A DNA stretch of 64,000 nucleotides from Nocardia flavorosea NBRC 108225 (GTDB lineage: Bacteria; Actinomycetota; Actinomycetes; Mycobacteriales; Mycobacteriaceae), in assembly GCF_001613385.1 (NCBI RefSeq), contig NZ_BDCG01000021.1, forward strand, positions 124,001 to 188,000, given 5' to 3'. Under the pieces are notes generated by a model that saw only the letters and a program-made list of their open reading frames with translations, was not told the DNA's origin and did not search any database. Position numbers and translations under genes: made by a program. This document shows, in pieces, positions 42,217 to 51,522 of this stretch. Positions within the stretch are counted from its first letter, which is position 1. Each line of letters begins with the position of its first letter.

Positions 42217-43164
42217 ATGTACGAAATGCCACCTGATCCGTTCGATCCCGACTCGACGGATCGGCTCATCCGCCGCGAACGGCGCTGGGCTCGGATACGA
42301 CGTGTGCTCGGTTCGCCGGAAGCGATCGGTATCGGGGTCGTGGTGGGATTGCCGGTCGCGGTGCTGGTGATCACGTCGGTCGCTGTGCCGCTGTTCCGTT
42401 CCGAACCCGCCGAAACAGCGGCACAGCCCTCGGCGACGCCCGTACTGATCGAGCATGCGCCGGTCGATCTGTCCCGTCCCTTCGCCGCTACACCGGCCGC
42501 GAACTGGGCGGAGGGGGAGGCGGGGATCGTGGTGCCGCCCGCGGTCCCCGTCGGCCGGTATTCGGCCGATCAGGTAGCCGAGGCCCTGTCGGCGGTCCGG
42601 CACCTGATCGCCACCGCGCGGTTGAACCGGCACGTTCTCCATACCCACGACCCGGAACCGGTGCTGGCGCTCCTCGCGCCGCACCAGGCCGATGAGGCGC
42701 GAGAGCTGCTGCGACCCGGCAACGAACCCGAGACCTGGTGGCTCACCGCCAAGATCGCCCCGGGTTTCCGGCTGCTACCGGCGGCGCCGCGGGTCACCGG
42801 GTCGATGACGCCGGTGCTGAACCCCGAAGGCGAATTGACCATCCGCACCAATTACCTCGTCGCCTATGCCTTTCATGTCGACTACCCCGAGATACTGAAC
42901 GGTCCGCTGGATATCGTCTCGGTCGTCCGGCGGGAAGCCGAATACGTCTGGGCGGACGACGCGCAGTACGACGCGGGCTCGCAGGGCATCTACTACGGCG
43001 ATGTCCAGGGGCATGCCTACTCGGTGAACTGTGCACTGCACGACAAGGGATACCTCGCTCCGAATTACAGCAACCCGCCCACCGGGTTCACCGAACCGGA
43101 CCAGCGTGAACCCGAGGAGTATTTCGACCCGAACACTCCGCTACCGACCGAAAACGGCTGCTGA
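42217..43164 (+). CDS. Hypothetical membrane-anchored secreted-domain protein
   Basis: 315 residues. A cytoplasmic N-terminus of about 36 residues is followed by one membrane span (IGIGVVVGLPVAVLVITSVAVPLF) and a large outside domain with FHVDYPEILNGPLDIVSVVR, EYVWADDAQYDAGSQGIYYG and YSVNCALHDKGYLAPNYSN. Two cysteines (VNCAL and the last residue) could pair. The family appears in many actinobacteria to my knowledge, without a known role. Divergent from the response regulator; a hairpin at 43174-43210 follows. Confidence 0.6.
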   Translation: MYEMPPDPFDPDSTDRLIRRERRWARIRRVLGSPEAIGIGVVVGLPVAVLVITSVAVPLFRSEPAETAAQPSATPVLIEHAPVDLSRPFAATPAANWAEGEAGIVVPPAVPVGRYSADQVAEALSAVRHLIATARLNRHVLHTHDPEPVLALLAPHQADEARELLRPGNEPETWWLTAKIAPGFRLLPAAPRVTGSMTPVLNPEGELTIRTNYLVAYAFHVDYPEILNGPLDIVSVVRREAEYVWADDAQYDAGSQGIYYGDVQGHAYSVNCALHDKGYLAPNYSNPPTGFTEPDQREPEEYFDPNTPLPTENGC

Positions 43165-43173
43165 CACAGCGAA

Positions 43174-43210
43174 CGGCGTGCACCGCCCAGGGGAGGGCCG
43201 GTACACGCCG
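43174..43210. terminator. Bidirectional hairpin between convergent genes
   Basis: CGGCGTG-ACCG pairs with CGGT-CACGCCG, with one single-base bulge on each side. It lies between the stop at 43164 and the tctA-like stop at 43232. Confidence 0.65.
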
Positions 43211-43231
43211 CGCTTCGGTACGGCCGCTGTA

Positions 43232-44611
43232 TCAGAGTGCGAGCACCGCGGGGACGGTCAGCACCGCCACGTAGTAACCCATGAACAACACTCCGGCGTG
43301 GATCTTGAAGAACCGGCACAGCAGACCGCCGACCAGGCCGACCGTGAGCGTCACGGCGAGTCCGAGTACCCCGCCCTCCCAGACACTGATCACCACGACC
43401 AGTCCGGCGAACGCGGCGATGATGGCCTCGTGGCTCACGTAGCGCACGACGATACTCGCGCCCCGGTGGGCGAAGTTCATCGCGAACGGGTAGGCGATGA
43501 GGATCGCCACCGCGACGGCGGCGAGCCCGTAGAAAAGAAACTCGGTGTTGCTGAGCGCGGTCGACAGATTGTCGATATTGCCGTTGCCGTCATCGGTGGT
43601 GAAAACCGGTGGGGCGTTGAACAGCGGTGCGGCGGGCCCGGCGGCGACCGGGCTCAACGGCAGCCCGAACGCGATGAGCGGGATGAGCGCTTCGGCGATA
43701 TAGGTCGATTCGGTGGTGCCGTTGCGCGCGGCGATCACCGAGGTGAGCCGGCGGTATCCGTGTTTGACCCGGGTGGCGACCATTTCGCCCATCAGTACCG
43801 TCATCGCGACCGGGCTGAAGACAAAGGTGGCACTGGACACCGTGGCGGTGGCCGCGACATAACCCGTCTGCCCACGGTCGAGTATCCGGAACGGATTGGG
43901 GAAGTAGCCCTTCCAGGTCTTGACATCGGGCGCCAGCCATACCGTGGCCGGTTCCTTACGGGCCATTTCGGCTCGTCCCTGCGGCCCGAGTGACAAGAAG
44001 AGGTCGGCGATCAGCGGTCCGACGGCGATACCGAGGAAATAGCTGATATTGAGTGCGACATCGTAGGACTCGGTGAGCTGTTTGAGACCCAGGATCAGGA
44101 CGACGAACGGTACGAGCGCGAGCACGCCCGCCCATTTCCCGGGTGATGCATAGGCGATACCGATCGCGGCCAGCAGGAACAACCACGGCGCGGCGGACTG
44201 GACGTGGTCGGCCACGGGGGCCAGCAGCGTGGCGAACAGGACCGCGGCCGGGACGGCGATCACGGCGGCGATAACCGCCGCGGAGATTGCCTTGCGGAGT
44301 GCGATATGGGGTACGCCCAGCGCGCGCAGCATCCGGGCTTCGCGCATGAGCGGGACAGCCATCGTGTCCCCGGGGATGCCGAGCAGCGTGGTCGGCGCCG
44401 CATGTGTCATATGTTTGGCCACGGCTCCGGAGAGGAAGAACGTGAACACTGCCGCGGGCGGCGCGCCCAGCAGGATGACCAGCAGGGTGAGCGGGGCGAT
44501 GGTCGCGGTTTCGTCGGTCCCCGACACCATTCCGATCAGCGAGAAGACGATCGCGCCGATCACGGCGAGTATTACGGCCAGCGCGATATCGCTGGTGAGG
44601 ATCGCACTCAT
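43232..44611 (-). CDS. TctA-type tripartite tricarboxylate transporter large membrane subunit
   Basis: 459 residues from the ATG at 44611 (ATGA overlap with the small subunit). About twelve helices. It carries PTTLLGIPGDTMAVPLMRE and a second copy-like IAYASPGKWAG, and SPVAAGPAAPLFNAPPVF, the duplicated family layout. TctA forms the channel of the tripartite carboxylate importers with TctB and a periplasmic TctC. No TctC gene is adjacent here. Last gene of the operon that begins with HMG-CoA reductase, so the cargo is probably mevalonate or 3-hydroxy-3-methylglutarate. Confidence 0.75.
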   Translation of the reverse strand: MSAILTSDIALAVILAVIGAIVFSLIGMVSGTDETATIAPLTLLVILLGAPPAAVFTFFLSGAVAKHMTHAAPTTLLGIPGDTMAVPLMREARMLRALGVPHIALRKAISAAVIAAVIAVPAAVLFATLLAPVADHVQSAAPWLFLLAAIGIAYASPGKWAGVLALVPFVVLILGLKQLTESYDVALNISYFLGIAVGPLIADLFLSLGPQGRAEMARKEPATVWLAPDVKTWKGYFPNPFRILDRGQTGYVAATATVSSATFVFSPVAMTVLMGEMVATRVKHGYRRLTSVIAARNGTTESTYIAEALIPLIAFGLPLSPVAAGPAAPLFNAPPVFTTDDGNGNIDNLSTALSNTEFLFYGLAAVAVAILIAYPFAMNFAHRGASIVVRYVSHEAIIAAFAGLVVVISVWEGGVLGLAVTLTVGLVGGLLCRFFKIHAGVLFMGYYVAVLTVPAVLAL

Positions 44612-45102
44612 GAGGTGGCCCCGGTGTTCTCGCGTTCGGCCGCGGCGAACCGCGGCTGCAGCCCGAGATCCTCGAGTTCGCGCCGGGTGTGGTCGGGCAG
44701 ATCGTCCAGCGATCCCAGGCCCTGGCGTTCTTCGCGCAACGCGGCGATGACCTCGCCGACGGCCACATCTTCGGAGGCGTCGGTGACCACGATCCGTTTC
44801 GGCCGGAACATCCGCCCGCAGATCACCCCGGCCACCACACATCCGGCGATACCCACCAGCAGGGCGTAGGCCTCGGCCAGTGATTCGTTCGCCACGAACG
44901 AGGAGAACGCCCAGTCGGACAGCAGCAGCGCGGCCAGGCTCACCCCGATGCCGATGACCACGGAGACGGCCAGATGGCGACCGACGACAGTGTCACCCCA
45001 CACTTCCAGGTACTGCGGGTGTTCCCCGCCCGAGGCGGGTGGTGCGGTGGCAGGCGGGTCGGCCGGTGCCGCCGGCACTGGCGGCGCGGGTTCGGTGGGC
45101 AT
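44608..45102 (-). CDS. Small membrane subunit associated with TctA-type transporter
   Basis: 164 residues. A Pro/Ala-rich N-terminus is followed by two or three membrane spans (VSVVIGIGVSLAALLLSDWAF, YALLVGIAGCVVAGVICG) and an acidic helical tail. Position between HMG-CoA lyase and TctA with a four-base overlap suggests the TctB-equivalent, although it is less hydrophobic than a standard TctB (normally four helices). Confidence 0.55.
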   Translation of the reverse strand: MPTEPAPPVPAAPADPPATAPPASGGEHPQYLEVWGDTVVGRHLAVSVVIGIGVSLAALLLSDWAFSSFVANESLAEAYALLVGIAGCVVAGVICGRMFRPKRIVVTDASEDVAVGEVIAALREERQGLGSLDDLPDHTRRELEDLGLQPRFAAAERENTGATS

Positions 45103-45135
45103 GGGTACTCCGTCGGCGTCGAGGGGTCGGGCGGG

Positions 45136-46098
45136 TCAGGAAGTCGAGGCGGCGAGTGCGCTGACCACTCGCGAGGGGCTGGGGCGGCCGAGGACGGTGG
45201 ACATCCAGCGGGAGGTCGCGGCCAGGGCATCCAGGTCGATACCGGTGGCGATACCGAGTCCGTGCAGCATCCACACCAGGTCCTCGGTCGCGAGGTTCCC
45301 GGTGGCGCCGGCGGCATACGGGCAGCGGCCCAGGCCACCGGCCGCACTGTCGAACTCGGTGACGCCGGCGGTCAGCGCGGCGTAGACGTTCGCGAGCGCT
45401 TGGCCGTAGGTGTCGTGGAAATGCATCGCCAGGGCCCGCGGGGGGATACCCCGCGCGAGCAGGGCTTCGAGGAGATCGTGGACGTGTCCGGCAGTGGCGA
45501 CGCCGATGGTGTCGCCCAGCGAGATCGAGGCCACGCCCATATCGAAGAGGCGTTCGGCGATATCGGCGACGGTTCCTGTGCCGACGGCGCCCTCCCAGGG
45601 ATCGCCGAAACACATCGAGATATATGCGCGGGTGGTGAGCCCGTGCGCTCCGGCGCCGGCGACGACGGGGCGTGCGGATTCGAGCGCCCCGGCAACTGTG
45701 GTGTTCATGTTCCTCTGCGCGAATGTCTCTGTTGCGCTGACGAATACGGCAATCTCGGCAGATCCGGCCGCCAGTGCCCGTTCGAGCCCGCGATAGTTCG
45801 GGGCCAGCACCACCTGGCGGATATCGCGGGGCAGCTCGAGGCCGGCAAGTAGTTGTTCGGCATCCGACAGTTGCGGGATCCAGCGCGGCGAGACGAAGCT
45901 GGTGATTTCGAGCTCCGTAACCCCCGCGGCGACGAGCCGGCGGCAGAATTCGATTTTGGCCTGCGTCGGTACGACGGTGGCTTCCGCTTGGAGACCATCA
46001 CGCGGGCCCACCTCGTAGACCCGGACCGTCGCCGGCAGGTCCGGTCTGCGGTGGACGTGCGGTGCGGGCCGCCGGACGGCCTCGGTATCCGGTGTCAT
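45136..46098 (-). CDS. mvaB: Hydroxymethylglutaryl-CoA lyase
   Basis: 320 residues, a DRE-TIM barrel. Active-site features are PRDGLQ (32-37), ITSFVSPRWIPQL (65-77), HFHDTYG (226-232) and the signature GGLGRCPYAAGATGN with the catalytic loop Cys259. It cleaves HMG-CoA to acetyl-CoA and acetoacetate. It starts one base after the HMG-CoA reductase stop. In Pseudomonas mevalonii the same pair (MvaA, MvaB) degrades mevalonate; leucine catabolism is the other common role, but no leucine genes are nearby. Confidence 0.9.
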   Translation of the reverse strand: MTPDTEAVRRPAPHVHRRPDLPATVRVYEVGPRDGLQAEATVVPTQAKIEFCRRLVAAGVTELEITSFVSPRWIPQLSDAEQLLAGLELPRDIRQVVLAPNYRGLERALAAGSAEIAVFVSATETFAQRNMNTTVAGALESARPVVAGAGAHGLTTRAYISMCFGDPWEGAVGTGTVADIAERLFDMGVASISLGDTIGVATAGHVHDLLEALLARGIPPRALAMHFHDTYGQALANVYAALTAGVTEFDSAAGGLGRCPYAAGATGNLATEDLVWMLHGLGIATGIDLDALAATSRWMSTVLGRPSPSRVVSALAASTS

Positions 46099-46099
46099 C

Positions 46100-47374
46100 T
46101 CAGCTCCGGCTCCGCAGGCCCGCAAGCACTTTTTCGGCGTGCTCGACGCGAATGTTCTTGTCCTGGATGAGCTGTGCGACGACGGAGTCGAGTTCGGCGG
46201 TGGACGCACCGGCCGTGACCGCGACGGTACGGGCATGCAGGCTCATATGGCCGCGCTGGATACCTTCGGCGGCCAGAGCCCGGCAGGCGCCCAGATTCTG
46301 GGCCAATCCGACCGCGACCACGACCTCGGCGAGCTCGGTGGCCGTGGTCACGCCGAGGATCTTGATCGCCGACTGCGCCACCGGATGGACTTTGGTGGCC
46401 CCGCCCACCAGGCCGACCGCCATCGGTACTTCCAGCGTGCCGGACAGGTGCCCGTCGGCGGTTTTCTCGAAATGCGACAGCGCCGTGTACCGGCCGTCGG
46501 GGCCGACGGCGTGGGAGTGACAGCCCGCCTCCACGGCGCGGGTGTCGTTGCCGGAGGCCAGTACCGCGGCGGTGATGCCGTTCATGATGCCTTTGTTGTG
46601 CGTGGCGGCCCGGTACGGGTCGGCTTCGGCCAGCGCCGAGGCGTGCACGATATCGTCGACGACCTGCTGCCCGCCCAGCAGATCGCGGTCGAATACCGCG
46701 CGGGCCCGCACGATCCGCCGGTCGGCCATATTGGTGAGAATGCGGAGCAGCGGCCGGCCCCCGGCGATCTCCGCGAGCCGGGGTGCGATGGCTTCGGCCA
46801 TGGTGTTGACCGCGTTGGCGCCCATCGCATCGCGAACATCGACCACCAGATGCGTGACGACATGGGTGCCGGTGCGGGTCGGGACCAGACGTACGTGCAG
46901 ATCCCGGGCGCCGCCGCCGAACCGGACCAGCGTCGGATCCTGCTCGTTGGCGACGTCCACGACGGCCGAAGCGTGTTCCAGGATGCGTAGCCGTGCGGCC
47001 TCGGGATCGGGGAGGTCCAGCAACTGGATCTGCGCCTGCATCACCGGACCGGTGCCCGAGGTGAAGAACCCGCCGCGCTCGCGGGCCATCCGCGCGGCAT
47101 TGCTCGCCGCGGCGACGACCGACGGCTCCTCTGTCGCCATGGGAACCAGGTAGTCGCGGCCGTTGATCCGGAAGTTGGTGGCGATGCCGACCGGGATACC
47201 CAGCACACCGATCACGTTCTCGATCATGTGATCGGCATGTTCGGTATCCAGGCCGCGTGCGGGATCGAGGACATCCAGGTCCGCGACAGCAACCCCGGTG
47301 CGTTCGGAAACCACCGAGCGACGCTGCTCGACGGACGAGTCCTTGAAACCGGGAATTCTGCTGTTGACGGTCAC
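46100..47374 (-). CDS. mvaA: Class II 3-hydroxy-3-methylglutaryl-CoA reductase (degradative type)
   Basis: 424 residues from a GTG at 47374, five bases after GGAGG; an ATG at 47386 has no ribosome site. Catalytic residues are Glu52 in IENVIG, Lys261 in ATHNKGIMNG, Asp277 in SGNDTRAVEA and His376 in GHMSLHAR. Length and the absence of a membrane domain mark a class II enzyme. In the degradative direction it oxidises mevalonate plus CoA to HMG-CoA, usually with NAD+. Pairing with HMG-CoA lyase and a carboxylate importer, and the absence of other mevalonate-pathway genes, favour catabolism over isoprenoid synthesis. Confidence 0.9.
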   Translation of the reverse strand: MTVNSRIPGFKDSSVEQRRSVVSERTGVAVADLDVLDPARGLDTEHADHMIENVIGVLGIPVGIATNFRINGRDYLVPMATEEPSVVAAASNAARMARERGGFFTSGTGPVMQAQIQLLDLPDPEAARLRILEHASAVVDVANEQDPTLVRFGGGARDLHVRLVPTRTGTHVVTHLVVDVRDAMGANAVNTMAEAIAPRLAEIAGGRPLLRILTNMADRRIVRARAVFDRDLLGGQQVVDDIVHASALAEADPYRAATHNKGIMNGITAAVLASGNDTRAVEAGCHSHAVGPDGRYTALSHFEKTADGHLSGTLEVPMAVGLVGGATKVHPVAQSAIKILGVTTATELAEVVVAVGLAQNLGACRALAAEGIQRGHMSLHARTVAVTAGASTAELDSVVAQLIQDKNIRVEHAEKVLAGLRSRS

Positions 47375-47462
47375 TGCGCCCTCCATATAGCGGGGACGCG
47401 GTACCCACGTCCCCGGGGAAATCTGCCGGATACCGACGCTACGACCACGCTGTAACCGGCGA

Positions 47463-47481
47463 CATGTGTCCAGAACACATG
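47463..47481. promoter_or_regulatory. Candidate operator of the mevalonate-type operon
   Basis: CATGTGT and ACACATG form perfect 7-bp inverted arms around a 5-base spacer, 89 bases upstream of the mvaA start and just after the regulator stop. It is the best palindrome in the 145-bp gap and a plausible site for the PucR-type activator. Confidence 0.55.
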
Positions 47482-47519
47482 AAATCTCACGCTCGGTGTG
47501 CTGGTCGTACATCCGGCTG

Positions 47520-49436
47520 TCATTGCCGGGATACCGACCGCAACTCGTCCAACCGGGTGGCGAGCGAGATACGAAACAGGTGTTCGTCCTGCCGCCATTC
47601 TGCGCCGAGCAGGGTTTTGAGGCGGTCGAGACGCTGCAGGATGGTATTGGTGTGATAGTTCAGTGCGCGCGCCGTCTTCGTCGGGCTCGCCTCGTGCCGC
47701 ACGAAGGTCCGCAGGGTAGTGAGCAGATCGGTGCCGTGCCGGGCATCGTAGTCGAGGACCGGGCCGATGGTGAGATCGAGGAACGACTGCAGGGCCTCCG
47801 GGTTCGCCCCGAACAAGACCGTGTACGGGGCGTAGGCATCGGTGGCGACCGCGCCGCTGTCGATCCCCAGCCCCGCGAGCAGGCGCACGGTCTGTTGCGC
47901 GGTGCGGAACAGCCGCGGGAGTTCGTCGGGAGCTGCGGCCGGCGGCGGGGTCACGATGAGGACCGGGGCCCCGAGCGCGCCGATGAGGTGGGTGCGGAGG
48001 TCGTCCGCGAAAGCCATCGGATCGGCGGCCGCTGCGATCACGGCGACGGTGGCCGCATGTTCGCTCACCAGCCCTCGGTCGCCGAGGAACCCCGCCGCCG
48101 CGCGTTCGGCGCGGGCCCGCCGGTCCGGCGGCACCTCGACGATATGCAGCGATTTCAGATCGGACGAGGCCAGCCGGTGGTTACGCATCCGCTGGTCCAT
48201 ATCGCGCCGCCGTTCCGGCGATGAATCCAGCAGGTCGGCGATGAGTTCGCCGCGCTCACGGCGGTAGGCGTCGGTGACCGCCCGCTGCTGCAGAGCGAGC
48301 AGCGCAGCGACCTGAGCCGCCCGCTCGATCGTGCGCCGCTCCACCGGACCGAGTTCCACACTGCCGGGGGTGAGCAGCAGCGCGCCGAAATACAGTTCGC
48401 CGGCGGTGACGGCGGCCACTGCCTCGACCGACCTGTTCTTCTCGACCGTCCGGCAGTGCCCGCTCGACCGGCTCGCCGAGATCGCCGCCCGCACATCCGG
48501 CGACAGGCTCACCGTGACGTGCTCGTTGTCTGCGGCCGCGGAGGTGGCGATCGAAAAGGATTCGGCGTCGACAATCGTCACCCGCCGGTCCAGCGCCGCG
48601 GACAAGGTGCGTGCGACCTGGGTGAAACCGCCTCCGGACAGCACTGCGTGGACGAGTTCCTGGTGTACCGCGCTGGATCGGTCCCGGGCCTCCAGATGCG
48701 CGGTCAGCTTGTCCAGTGCACCGCGGGTGCGGTTTTGCGATTCCCGGAGTTGCGCGAGGATATTCGCGGTCTGCAGCACCACCGAGGCATGGTCGGCCAG
48801 CGCCGAGAGCAGCGCGATCTCCTCGGGAGTGAACCGGTGTTCCTGCCGGGTCGCGGCGAAGAGAACGCCCAGGACGGTGCCGTCGGACAGCATCGGCACA
48901 CCGAGGATCGAGACGATCCCTTCGGCGAACACGGCATCGTCGATGGTGTGCTCGTGGGTGCCCTCCATGTACTCGCTGTAGCGGGGCACCCACTGGGCCG
49001 ACCGGGTATCGGCGATCCGGCTCGCCAGCCCTGTCCCGGCGGGCACGTGCAGATCCTGGAACTGCGGAGTCACCGCTCCCATCGTTTTGCGGACGTGCAG
49101 GTCGCGGGTGGTGGCGTCGAATTCCGACAGGTAGGTCACATCGGTGCCCATCATCTCGTGGGCGCGTGCCACCAATCTGGCCAGCAGCGCATCGATATCG
49201 CGTACCTCGGCCAGGTCGCGGGCACTGGAGAACAGTGCGGTGAGCTCCTGTTCACGCCGGCGCAGGCGAGCGACCTCGGCGCGGTCGCGGCGTACGCGGT
49301 CGACGATCTCGCCGATCGTGTCCGGATCCAGACCGAGGCCGGTCAGCGAGCCCGTCAGTGCGGTGACATCCGGTTCACCGTGGGTGACGGTGCGAAGCAC
49401 CTCGCGGACGAGACGCGCGATGTCGCTGCTGTTCAT
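47520..49436 (-). CDS. GAF-domain PucR-family transcriptional regulator
   Basis: 638 residues. After an N-terminal coiled region (RVRRDRAEVARLRRREQELTAL) comes a GAF domain (LLARLVARAHEMMGTDVTYL, VPAGTGLASRIADT, FTPEEIALLSALADHASVVL). The C-terminal PucR helix-turn-helix is TLRTFVRHEASPTKTARAL plus NYHTNTILQRLDRLKTLLG. PucR proteins are usually activators of catabolic operons, and this gene lies directly upstream of mvaA on the same strand with a palindrome between. The GAF domain may bind a pathway intermediate. Confidence 0.85.
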   Translation of the reverse strand: MNSSDIARLVREVLRTVTHGEPDVTALTGSLTGLGLDPDTIGEIVDRVRRDRAEVARLRRREQELTALFSSARDLAEVRDIDALLARLVARAHEMMGTDVTYLSEFDATTRDLHVRKTMGAVTPQFQDLHVPAGTGLASRIADTRSAQWVPRYSEYMEGTHEHTIDDAVFAEGIVSILGVPMLSDGTVLGVLFAATRQEHRFTPEEIALLSALADHASVVLQTANILAQLRESQNRTRGALDKLTAHLEARDRSSAVHQELVHAVLSGGGFTQVARTLSAALDRRVTIVDAESFSIATSAAADNEHVTVSLSPDVRAAISASRSSGHCRTVEKNRSVEAVAAVTAGELYFGALLLTPGSVELGPVERRTIERAAQVAALLALQQRAVTDAYRRERGELIADLLDSSPERRRDMDQRMRNHRLASSDLKSLHIVEVPPDRRARAERAAAGFLGDRGLVSEHAATVAVIAAAADPMAFADDLRTHLIGALGAPVLIVTPPPAAAPDELPRLFRTAQQTVRLLAGLGIDSGAVATDAYAPYTVLFGANPEALQSFLDLTIGPVLDYDARHGTDLLTTLRTFVRHEASPTKTARALNYHTNTILQRLDRLKTLLGAEWRQDEHLFRISLATRLDELRSVSRQ

Positions 49437-49601
49437 GGACTACATGATGGCCCCTGTGCCACGGCGCCGGCGCACCCCCTCTGCCGGTGCGCGGGCCGGT
49501 CACCGATAGATCAGGCGGGGTTGTCGCCGGCACGGTGAGACATTCCTGTCGTTCTGGCAGATTACGGCGCCGGCGAAATCCCGGCAGGTCAGCGATGCAC
49601 A

Positions 49602-50372
49602 ATGCGTGACCTACTCCGCTCCGGTGTGGCCGGGCAGGCCGCCGCATTGCGCGACGGCCGGGTCGGCGCGGTGGAGCTCACCGAGGCGGTACGCGCCGCC
49701 GTCGAAGAGCTGAACTCGAGGGTGAACGCGTTCTTCGAGGTCTCGGCCGAATCCGCCCTGCGGGAGGCGGCCGTACCGGACGAATGCCCTGCCGGCTCGC
49801 GCGGTGCGTTGCACGGAGTTCCGGTGGCGATCGAACAGGAGAACGATATTGCCGGCTCGGTGACAACCTTCGGCGGCCGGGCGAATCACACTCCCGCCGC
49901 CGCGGACAGCGGAATCGTCGGGCGATTGCGCCGGGCGGGCGCGGTGATCAGCGGCAAGGCGACGATGCCCGAATTCGGATTGTGGCCGTTCACCGAAGCC
50001 GAGGCGACCGGGCGGACCGGCAATCCGTGGAATGCCGGGCATACTGCCGGTGGATCCAGCGTGGTTCGGCTGCCGCCGTCGCCACCGCAATGGTGGCGGC
50101 AGCCATCGGCGGAGACGGCGGTGGGTCGATCCGGATTCCCGCTTCGTGTTGCGGCCTCTTCGGTCTCGAGCCGTTCCGGGGGCGGGTCGGCACGGCGCCG
50201 CATCCGGATCGCTGGCAGTCACCGGGTGTGCTGTCCGGCCGGTTCCGCGCGGTCCGGATTGCCGATCGGTGTTCAGTTGGTCGGCCGGTTCCACGACGAC
50301 CCGGCGATCATGGCATTGGCCGGGCAGGTCGAACGGGCGCTGACCTGGGCGGACCACTGGCCGCCGTCCTGA
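49602..50372 (+). pseudogene. Amidase-signature gene, internally deleted and frameshifted
   Basis: The first 150 codons match the N-terminus of amidases: LHGVPVAIEQENDIAG, FGGRANHTPAAADSG, GAVISGKATMPEFG and NPWNAGHTAGGSS. The invariant catalytic Lys of the VAIKD loop is Glu here. After GGSS the frame shifts (SAAAVATAMVAAAIGGDGGGS is read in another frame), then a large part of the gene is missing and only the C-terminal GLPIGVQLVGRFHDD and ALTWADHWPP remain, in the first frame again. Intact enzymes are about 460-480 residues; this would be 256. It is not functional. Confidence 0.8.
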
Positions 50373-50391
50373 TCGGGCGACGACCACCCAG

Positions 50392-50850
50392 TTATCCCGT
50401 CAGCCCGGATACCCGTTCCACCACGACGAGCGGGATTTCTCGTTCGGTCTGCTGCTGATGCGCGGCCATATGGGGGAACTGCTCCGCCAGCATGCCGAGC
50501 AGTCGATCGCGTTCGGTACCGGTGGCGGTTTGCGCGGTACCGGTGAAAAGGTCGATCCCCGCGGGGGTCGGGCGTTCGACGATGACCTGCGGATTGGCGG
50601 CCAGATTCCGGTACCACGCCGGATGCTCGGCTGCGGCCATATTGGACGCCCACAACACGATTCGGTCGTCGCCGTCGGTCAGATAGGCGAGCGGCACGAT
50701 ATGTTGCCGCCCGCTCCGCCTGCCGACCGTGGTCAACAGGACGAGGTCGGCCCCCTTCAGCATTCCCTCCCTCGTGATTTCTCCGCCATTGGCGCGGAAA
50801 TCCTCCACTACAGACCTGTTGAACGCGGGCATATCACTCGGCAACGACAT
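50392..50850 (-). CDS. Deazaflavin (F420)-dependent nitroreductase-family protein
   Basis: 152 residues of the Ddn-type split-barrel family: LVLLTTVGRRSGRQHIVPLAYL with the conserved T-x-GRxSG core, then WASNMAAAEHPAWYRNLAANPQV and VERPTPAG, RDRLLGMLAEQFP. Such enzymes use reduced F420 on quinones or nitro compounds, often at the membrane. Convergent with the amidase remnant, 19 bases between stops. Physiological substrate unknown. Confidence 0.85.
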   Translation of the reverse strand: MSLPSDMPAFNRSVVEDFRANGGEITREGMLKGADLVLLTTVGRRSGRQHIVPLAYLTDGDDRIVLWASNMAAAEHPAWYRNLAANPQVIVERPTPAGIDLFTGTAQTATGTERDRLLGMLAEQFPHMAAHQQQTEREIPLVVVERVSGLTG

Positions 50851-51054
50851 CTGCCGGATACTAGTCCCCGCCGGAGGTGGAGAGCCGTAGCCGACTTCCG
50901 AACGATATGGGTCAGAAGGTAATTGCTGATCACACCGGGTGGGCTCGGCGAGGGACGTGTCGTCGCCGTGGACCCGTCCGGCCCGACCGATTGCGGGTAC
51001 GCCCGTGCGCCCCTGTGGTGCGCCGGGGCGCCTGTAGCCGCCTTTTCGCAGGGC

Positions 51055-51522
51055 TTACTTGTAGAAGCCCTCGCGGAGGTCGATGCCGTGCTCGATCCAG
51101 ACCTTGAGCGCGGCGAGCATGCCGGTCCATCCCTCGCAGTTGCCGAAGGCGTTCTTCGCGCCTGCTTCGGTCGGGCGCCAGGACGATTCGGTGATGGTCA
51201 CCAGGGTCCGGGTGTCGTTGTCGATCGGTTCGAATTCGAAGGTTGTGGTGGTGGCACCGGCCTCGTCGGTGGTGGCCTCGCCGTCCCACTGGATGACGAT
51301 GGTGCGCGGTGGGTCCGCCTTCAGGACCCGCACCGGAAATGCGCCCGGAAAGTCGTGGAAACCCCAGGTCACCTCCGCTCCCGGGGTGAGCCGGCCGCGG
51401 GCCCCTCCGGTGGTGAAGTACTTCGACAGCTGTTCGGGGTCGGCGACCGCCTCGTATACCTCGGCGCAGGGCTTTGCCACACGGCCGGAAACGGTGAAGG
51501 AGAGTTCTTTCAGCTCAGACAT
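51055..51522 (-). CDS. AHSA1/SRPBCC-domain protein
   Basis: 155 residues starting MSELKELSFTVSGRV. The AHSA1 pattern is seen in CAEVYEAVADPEQLSKYF, EVTWGFHDFPGAFPVRV, TIVIQWDGEAT and the C-terminal WTGMLAALKVWIEHG. These small proteins commonly sit beside an ArsR-type repressor and have unknown ligands. It is divergent from such a repressor with only 16 bases between the two start codons. No ribosome site precedes the ATG, which suggests a leaderless message. Confidence 0.83.
   Translation of the reverse strand: MSELKELSFTVSGRVAKPCAEVYEAVADPEQLSKYFTTGGARGRLTPGAEVTWGFHDFPGAFPVRVLKADPPRTIVIQWDGEATTDEAGATTTTFEFEPIDNDTRTLVTITESSWRPTEAGAKNAFGNCEGWTGMLAALKVWIEHGIDLREGFYK

Noticed and set aside
44608..49436. 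Leucine degradation cluster because of HMG-CoA lyase
   Set aside because: No methylcrotonyl-CoA carboxylase or isovaleryl-CoA dehydrogenase adjoins; HMG-CoA reductase and a carboxylate transporter point to mevalonate or HMG instead.
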